A DNA stretch of 7,805 nt from Dehalococcoidia bacterium CG2_30_46_19 (GTDB lineage: Bacteria; Chloroflexota; Dehalococcoidia; GIF9; AB-539-J10). Below, piece by piece: positions 4,759 through 7,805 of the stretch. Position 1 is the stretch's first letter. Every line of letters begins with the position of its first letter. Both the position numbers and the translations under genes were made by a program. The stretch covers positions 1 to 7,805 of the forward strand of contig MNYD01000054.1 of assembly GCA_001872925.1 (NCBI GenBank). The letters run 5' to 3'. The notes under the pieces are model-generated. The model saw nothing but the letters and a program-made list of their open reading frames with translations, ran no database searches and was not told the DNA's origin.

Positions 4759-7178
4759 GGATAAAAGAATTCTCAATAAGACGTTATGGGCCATTGCCCG
4801 ATATCGGGCGTGTAGCATTGGGTAACTTCTCCCTAATATACGGGGAAAACGAACACGGCAAAACACTAACCATAGATGCTTTGGTGAAATTATCGTTTCA
4901 CCAATTATCGCCGCAACGTCTTAAGGACCTCTTTAAAAATATAAATAGGGTAGATGAAGCCCCTGATGGATACCTGATTGTAAAGGTTGAGAACGGTGAA
5001 GAGATAAAACTTCCTGGGAAAAGAAACTTGGCAGATATTGCAAAGCTGAGTCCTCAAGAATGTCGCAATATCTTCATAATAAGGAACAGCGACCTCTCAA
5101 TTGCTTCAGAGAGCGATTTTTATCGAGATGTAACCGACCGCCTCACTGGCTTGAGAACCGGAGAGATCTTGCGGATAAAAAAACAACTTCAAGAATTGGG
5201 AAAGCTAACTAACCCTGGTAGTACAGCTTCTCTGCGTGACATAGCTGATGAGAAACTAAAGACCAAAATAGAAGAAGCCGAGGAGCTAATTACGAGAATC
5301 CAAGCGTTGCAAGAGGAAATCATACAAGAGGAATTTGACACGCTTGAAGAAAAACTTTTCACAACCAAGGAGGAAACGAATAAGGTTAACCTCCAGATAG
5401 GAACTTTAGAAGATGCCAGAAAAAGGGAAGATTATGAAAAGAGTAACGAAGCATATCAAATTCTTATATCTGATCAGCAAAAAATGAACGAACTGGAAGT
5501 TTATACCACCGCTGAAGCGGAACTTTGGTCTGGATATGAAAGGGATATCAATAATTGGGAAGGGGCTGTAGAAAAGTTACGAAAAGAGGTGGAAACTAAA
5601 AAACGGGAGCTTCGGGAAAGAGAGAAATTATTGGGTGAGGAAAAATTAGAACTTGAGGTGCTCAAAGAAAAAAAGGGAAGGATAGATAATGAAATCGAGC
5701 CAGATATTAAGAACTACCAGATGGAGGTCGGAAAAGCAAAAAGTGGGGAAACGCAAGGTAAGTTTTTTACAACAGCAGCTACAACTTCGGCAGTATTACT
5801 ATCAATATCGACCCTGGCACTCATAGTGAGTCCCTCGCCTTTGTTTTACGGATTACTCGCCTTTTTCTTAATCTCCACTGGCATCTTTGCAGCACTGAGA
5901 TTCTCATTGACCCGAGAGAAAGCTCACCTCGCTGCAGTGTTTGAAAGGATTAAATTAGCCGCCTCCAGGTTTGACCTTGCTGCGGAAAGCCCCCAGGAAA
6001 TTTTGCAAAATATTGAAAAGTTGGATGCGGAGTATTCCAAAAAACAAAGTAAGGTAGAAAGCATGAGGACCTATGCCTTTGCCTTAGAAAGCCAAATCAA
6101 AAGATGGACTGAAACAGATATTCCGAACATAGAAAGGCAATCAAGCAAAGCTAGAGAAACTATAGAGGGTTTAGTCCAAAAATCAAAAGTAAAAACTCTC
6201 AAGGAATATCGCCAAAAACTTGACTTGAAATCGACATGTAAATCATCAATCAACACCCAGAAGGGCATACTAAAGAACCAATTTGGTTCAAAAGGAGAAG
6301 ACTTACAGGAGAATTTTTCCCACTGGTGTGATGAAATCGATGCTCTAAAGGAATATGAGAACAAGGCTAAGGAGACACCCTATGATGGAAAAGCTATGTC
6401 GAAGTTAAAAGAGGACCAGCAGAAACTTCAGGAAGGGGGGCAACAACTTGAAGAGAAGTTAAGCCGCTTTCAGGAACAATTAAGAGAAATAGAAAGAAAA
6501 ACGAACGAAATCCTACAACCAAAAGACGGTCGCCTTTACTGCACTACTTCCATAGACCTGAATATGATTAAGAACGAGCTGTCAACCTTTATGTTCAGCG
6601 TCGAAACTGAGAAAGATAACGCCCTAGAAGCCATAAGCATTTTCGAGGAGCTGGAAAGAGAGGAAGAGAAAAAGATCTCCGCCCTTTTTGGTAAGGATAG
6701 CCCTATTTCACAGCGTTTCTCCGAGATAACCGGCGGCGTTTATCAGGAAGTAGAGTTTGCTCAGGACGAAACGAAAAAAATTAAAGTAAAGCTCGAGGAT
6801 GGTAGTGCATTAGACGCCGAACAGTTATCGGGGGCCACTTACGATCAACTTTATCTTTCCATCCGCCTTGCTCTTGGAGAAAAGCTGCTAAAAGGAAGCA
6901 AGGGTTTCTTTATTATGGATGACCCTTTTATCAAAGCTGACACCGAGCGGTTACAGCGGCAAATTGACATATTGAAGAAGATTTCCCAATCAGGATGGCA
7001 GATTATCTACCTCACCGCAAAAGATGAGGTAAAAGACGTACTCAAACAAGATATAGAGAATGGCAATATCAGCTATACGGAGCTCCCGAGTATGTTTCCC
7101 CAACAAAGCGCGGATGTTGACTCTGCTCCCTTACCCAAGACCGATCATCAACTAAATCAAGGTGAGTTGCCACTATAG
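4755..7178 (+). CDS. Rad50/SbcC-like ATPase with a central transmembrane hairpin (YhaN-like)
   Basis: An 807-aa SMC-type ATPase partner of the nuclease encoded just upstream (ATGA overlap at 4755-4758). The N-terminal half-site has Walker A GENEHGKT (30-37) and a Q-loop-like region FIIRNSDLS (107-115). The C-terminal half-site has the ABC signature LSGATYDQLYLSIRLALGE (691-709), Walker B FFIMDDPF (718-725) with the acidic pair Asp722-Asp723, and a D-loop IKAD (726-729). Charged heptad-like coiled-coil arms run from about 160 to 330 and from 385 to 640. Between them are two hydrophobic helices, about 337-360 and 362-383, separated by Pro360 and Pro362. This position is the apex, where true Rad50/SbcC carries the CxxC zinc hook. 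The four cysteines (103, 495, 525, 596) form no CxxC. The switch segment YLTAKDE has Lys where ABC ATPases usually have His. The protein is shorter than typical SbcC (about 1000 aa). The C-terminal 26 residues are a Pro/Gln/Asp-rich tail unlike the family core. Inferred role: membrane-tethered, ATP-gated processing of DNA ends. Confidence 0.88.
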   Translation: MRIKEFSIRRYGPLPDIGRVALGNFSLIYGENEHGKTLTIDALVKLSFHQLSPQRLKDLFKNINRVDEAPDGYLIVKVENGEEIKLPGKRNLADIAKLSPQECRNIFIIRNSDLSIASESDFYRDVTDRLTGLRTGEILRIKKQLQELGKLTNPGSTASLRDIADEKLKTKIEEAEELITRIQALQEEIIQEEFDTLEEKLFTTKEETNKVNLQIGTLEDARKREDYEKSNEAYQILISDQQKMNELEVYTTAEAELWSGYERDINNWEGAVEKLRKEVETKKRELREREKLLGEEKLELEVLKEKKGRIDNEIEPDIKNYQMEVGKAKSGETQGKFFTTAATTSAVLLSISTLALIVSPSPLFYGLLAFFLISTGIFAALRFSLTREKAHLAAVFERIKLAASRFDLAAESPQEILQNIEKLDAEYSKKQSKVESMRTYAFALESQIKRWTETDIPNIERQSSKARETIEGLVQKSKVKTLKEYRQKLDLKSTCKSSINTQKGILKNQFGSKGEDLQENFSHWCDEIDALKEYENKAKETPYDGKAMSKLKEDQQKLQEGGQQLEEKLSRFQEQLREIERKTNEILQPKDGRLYCTTSIDLNMIKNELSTFMFSVETEKDNALEAISIFEELEREEEKKISALFGKDSPISQRFSEITGGVYQEVEFAQDETKKIKVKLEDGSALDAEQLSGATYDQLYLSIRLALGEKLLKGSKGFFIMDDPFIKADTERLQRQIDILKKISQSGWQIIYLTAKDEVKDVLKQDIENGNISYTELPSMFPQQSADVDSAPLPKTDHQLNQGELPL

Positions 7179-7355
7179 GTAGCTAGCTCAAATCCTCCTC
7201 TTCTATTAGACGACCCTTTTGGTAATTTCGATTTGCTTCGGTTGAATAAAGCATTGCTCCTCTTTAAAGACCTGAGCAAAGATTACCAGATTATTATATT
7301 CACCCTGAAAGATATATACGACGAAACAGCCGATAATATAATCCTGCTCGGGTAA
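7179..7355 (+). pseudogene. 3' remnant of a second SbcC/SMC-like ATPase
   Basis: Immediately after the TAG at 7176-7178, in the same frame, 58 sense codons run to TAA 7353-7355. They encode a second Walker B and D-loop (PLLLDDPFGNFD, from about 7194) and then a switch segment (YQIIIFTLKDIYDE) and the short end NIILLG. This is the order expected for the last ~50 residues of an SbcC/Rad50-type ATPase. The piece has no Walker A or signature motif, no plausible start codon with a ribosome-binding site, and is only loosely similar to the end of the intact ATPase. It is therefore not a fresh duplication of it. Best reading: the tail of a divergent paralogue whose front was deleted. Alternatives are a recently disrupted C-terminal extension created by the TAG, or stop-codon readthrough. 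Confidence 0.65.
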
Positions 7356-7371
7356 AGGTTAAGCTAGTCTC

Positions 7372-7406
7372 AGCTAGTTTTACTCTATCATTTAGAGTTT
7401 CTAGCT
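7372..7406. terminator. stem-loop between convergent genes, possible weak terminator
   Basis: AGCTAG (7372-7377) pairs with CTAGCT (7401-7406), and ACTCTA (7382-7387) with TAGAGT (7393-7398). Together they make a two-part hairpin with a small internal loop and a 5-base apical loop. An alternative outer arm AAGCTAG (7361-7367) can pair with CTAGCTT (7401-7407). It sits between the end of the ATPase region and the end of the convergent RNA-binding gene. Neither side has a clean T-tract and the stems are A+T-rich, so termination strength is doubtful. Confidence 0.35.
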
Positions 7407-7421
7407 TATCTCTTAATTATT

Positions 7422-7712
7422 CTAATATCTTCGATTTTCCCTTCTTGGTCCACCTCTTGGTCCACCTCCTGGTCCACTTCTCGGTGGGCGAGCTATGTCA
7501 ACTTTCAAGGTGCGTCCCTGGAAATCAGAACCGTCCAGTGCTTCCTTTGCCTTCTCAGCTTCCGCTGGGCTAGACATTTCCACGAATCCAAAACCTCTAC
7601 CTTCAATTACATTGACTTGCTTAACTTCACCATGGGGGGAAAACAATTCCTTCAAATCCCCATCGGTTACAGAGTAACTGAGATTTCCTACATAAAGTTT
7701 ACTACCTTCCAT
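7422..7712 (-). CDS. small RRM-domain RNA-binding protein with Gly/Pro/Arg tail
   Basis: A 96-aa cytoplasmic single-RRM protein of the bacterial glycine-rich RNA-binding (Rbp) type, which bind single-stranded RNA and are often linked to cold or stress responses in other bacteria. RNP2 is LYVGNL (6-11) and RNP1 is RGFGFVEM (39-46), with the stacking aromatics Tyr7, Phe41 and Phe43 present. Position 8 of RNP1 is Met rather than Phe/Tyr. The loop between strands 2 and 3 is short: only VIEG separates VKQVN from RNP1, several residues fewer than the usual DRETGRSRGF-type loop. The tail from residue 76 (RPPRSGPGGGPRGGPRR) is basic and flexible, suited to non-specific RNA contact. A very strong ribosome-binding site precedes ATG 7712. 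The gene faces the ATPase operon and appears monocistronic here, unless it follows the gene whose end may lie at 7769. Confidence 0.93.
   Translation of the reverse strand: MEGSKLYVGNLSYSVTDGDLKELFSPHGEVKQVNVIEGRGFGFVEMSSPAEAEKAKEALDGSDFQGRTLKVDIARPPRSGPGGGPRGGPRRENRRY
7444..7479 (-). repeat. three tandem 12-bp units encoding the RRM protein tail
   Basis: CTTGGTCCACCT occurs at 7444-7455 and 7456-7467 exactly, with a third copy at 7468-7479 carrying two changes. On the coding strand the units give GGPR, GGPR and SGPG. The nucleotide-level identity suggests recent slippage, so tail length may vary between strains. Confidence 0.85.
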
Positions 7713-7715
7713 TCT

Positions 7716-7724
7716 AACCTCCTT
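7716..7724 (-). promoter_or_regulatory. strong ribosome-binding site of the RRM gene
   Basis: The minus strand reads AAGGAGGTT, with the AGGAGG core five bases before the ATG at 7712. The near-perfect anti-16S match suggests high expression and fixes the start. Confidence 0.88.
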
Positions 7725-7768
7725 TTCTTCTTTATTTCTCTTTGCTTAATAATACTTCCTCTCAAGAT

Positions 7769-7804
7769 TTAATTGAGCATCCTTACCACCTCCTTCACCA
7801 TTTG
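7769..7804 (-). CDS. possible C-terminal end of a gene entering from the right
   Basis: On the minus strand, the frame from 7804 reads QMVKEVVRMLN and then TAA at 7771-7769. This is an amphipathic, natural-looking protein C-terminus. A second frame is also open to a stop near 7746, ending LNLERKYY, so the choice is not certain. With only about 11 codons no family can be named. If real, the gene would lie upstream of the RRM gene on the same strand, with a gap of about 56 bases. Confidence 0.3.
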   Translation of the reverse strand, partial: QMVKEVVRMLN

Positions 7805-7805
7805 C

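Noticed and set aside
5760..5905. Central hydrophobic stretch of the ATPase as a frameshift or separate small membrane protein
   Set aside because: The frame is continuous, flanked on both sides by coiled coil of the same protein, and the position matches the apex of YhaN-type ATPases.
7176..7355. Readthrough or special decoding of TAG extending the ATPase by 58 residues
   Set aside because: The intact protein already has a full C-terminal half-site, so an added second Walker B would be redundant. No recoding signal is evident. A gene relic is simpler, though a point mutation cannot be excluded.
7495..7677. Plus-strand 60-codon frame opposite the RRM gene
   Set aside because: Exact antisense shadow of the RRM domain.
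7769..7795. A three-codon leader ORF (ATG CTC AAT TAA) on the minus strand with a GGAGG-like site upstream
   Set aside because: The same bases fit better as the C-terminal codons of a gene entering from the right. A three-codon ORF alone cannot be supported.

Overview
The window looks like a chromosomal segment (moderate G+C, rather A+T-rich spacers) from an uncultured bacterium. My best guess is Chloroflexota of the Dehalococcoidia type. That rests on family resemblance only: the transglutaminase-like protein, a class I LacD-type aldolase next to an ATP-PFK, a small RRM protein, and C/G-run palindromes. No rRNA or tRNA is present to settle it.

Layout. Bases 1-235 hold no gene. They carry a possible small non-autonomous element with 10-bp inverted ends (2-152), enclosing a compound AAATCCCCCTT palindrome, followed by a putative promoter. 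Next come two plus-strand genes: an unrecognised membrane-anchored protein (236-853) and a stand-alone transglutaminase-like cysteine hydrolase with an intact Cys-His-Asp triad (985-1635). Convergent to them is a minus-strand pair, 6-phosphofructokinase followed 4 bases later by a LacD-type class I aldolase (3596 down to 1643), which together make a compact upper-glycolysis unit. A divergent intergenic region (3597-3699) carries two extended -10 promoters around an 18-bp dyad. It drives pfk leftward and an SbcD/Mre11-like nuclease plus Rad50/SbcC-like ATPase operon rightward (3700-7178, start and stop overlapping as ATGA).

The nuclease/ATPase pair is the most notable system. The ATPase has the usual split nucleotide-binding halves and coiled-coil arms. 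In place of a CxxC zinc hook it has a two-helix membrane hairpin between the arms, as in the Bacillus YhaN/YhaO type. It is probably a membrane-tethered Mre11-Rad50-like DNA-processing machine. Directly after its TAG stop, in the same reading frame, lies a 58-codon stretch (7179-7355) encoding a second Walker B/D-loop/switch region of a divergent relative. This is best read as the 3' remnant of a lost paralogue.

The right end has a stem-loop between convergent genes, a small RRM RNA-binding protein on the minus strand (7422-7712) with a Gly/Pro/Arg tail built on 12-bp repeats, and possibly the last codons of another minus-strand gene running off the window.
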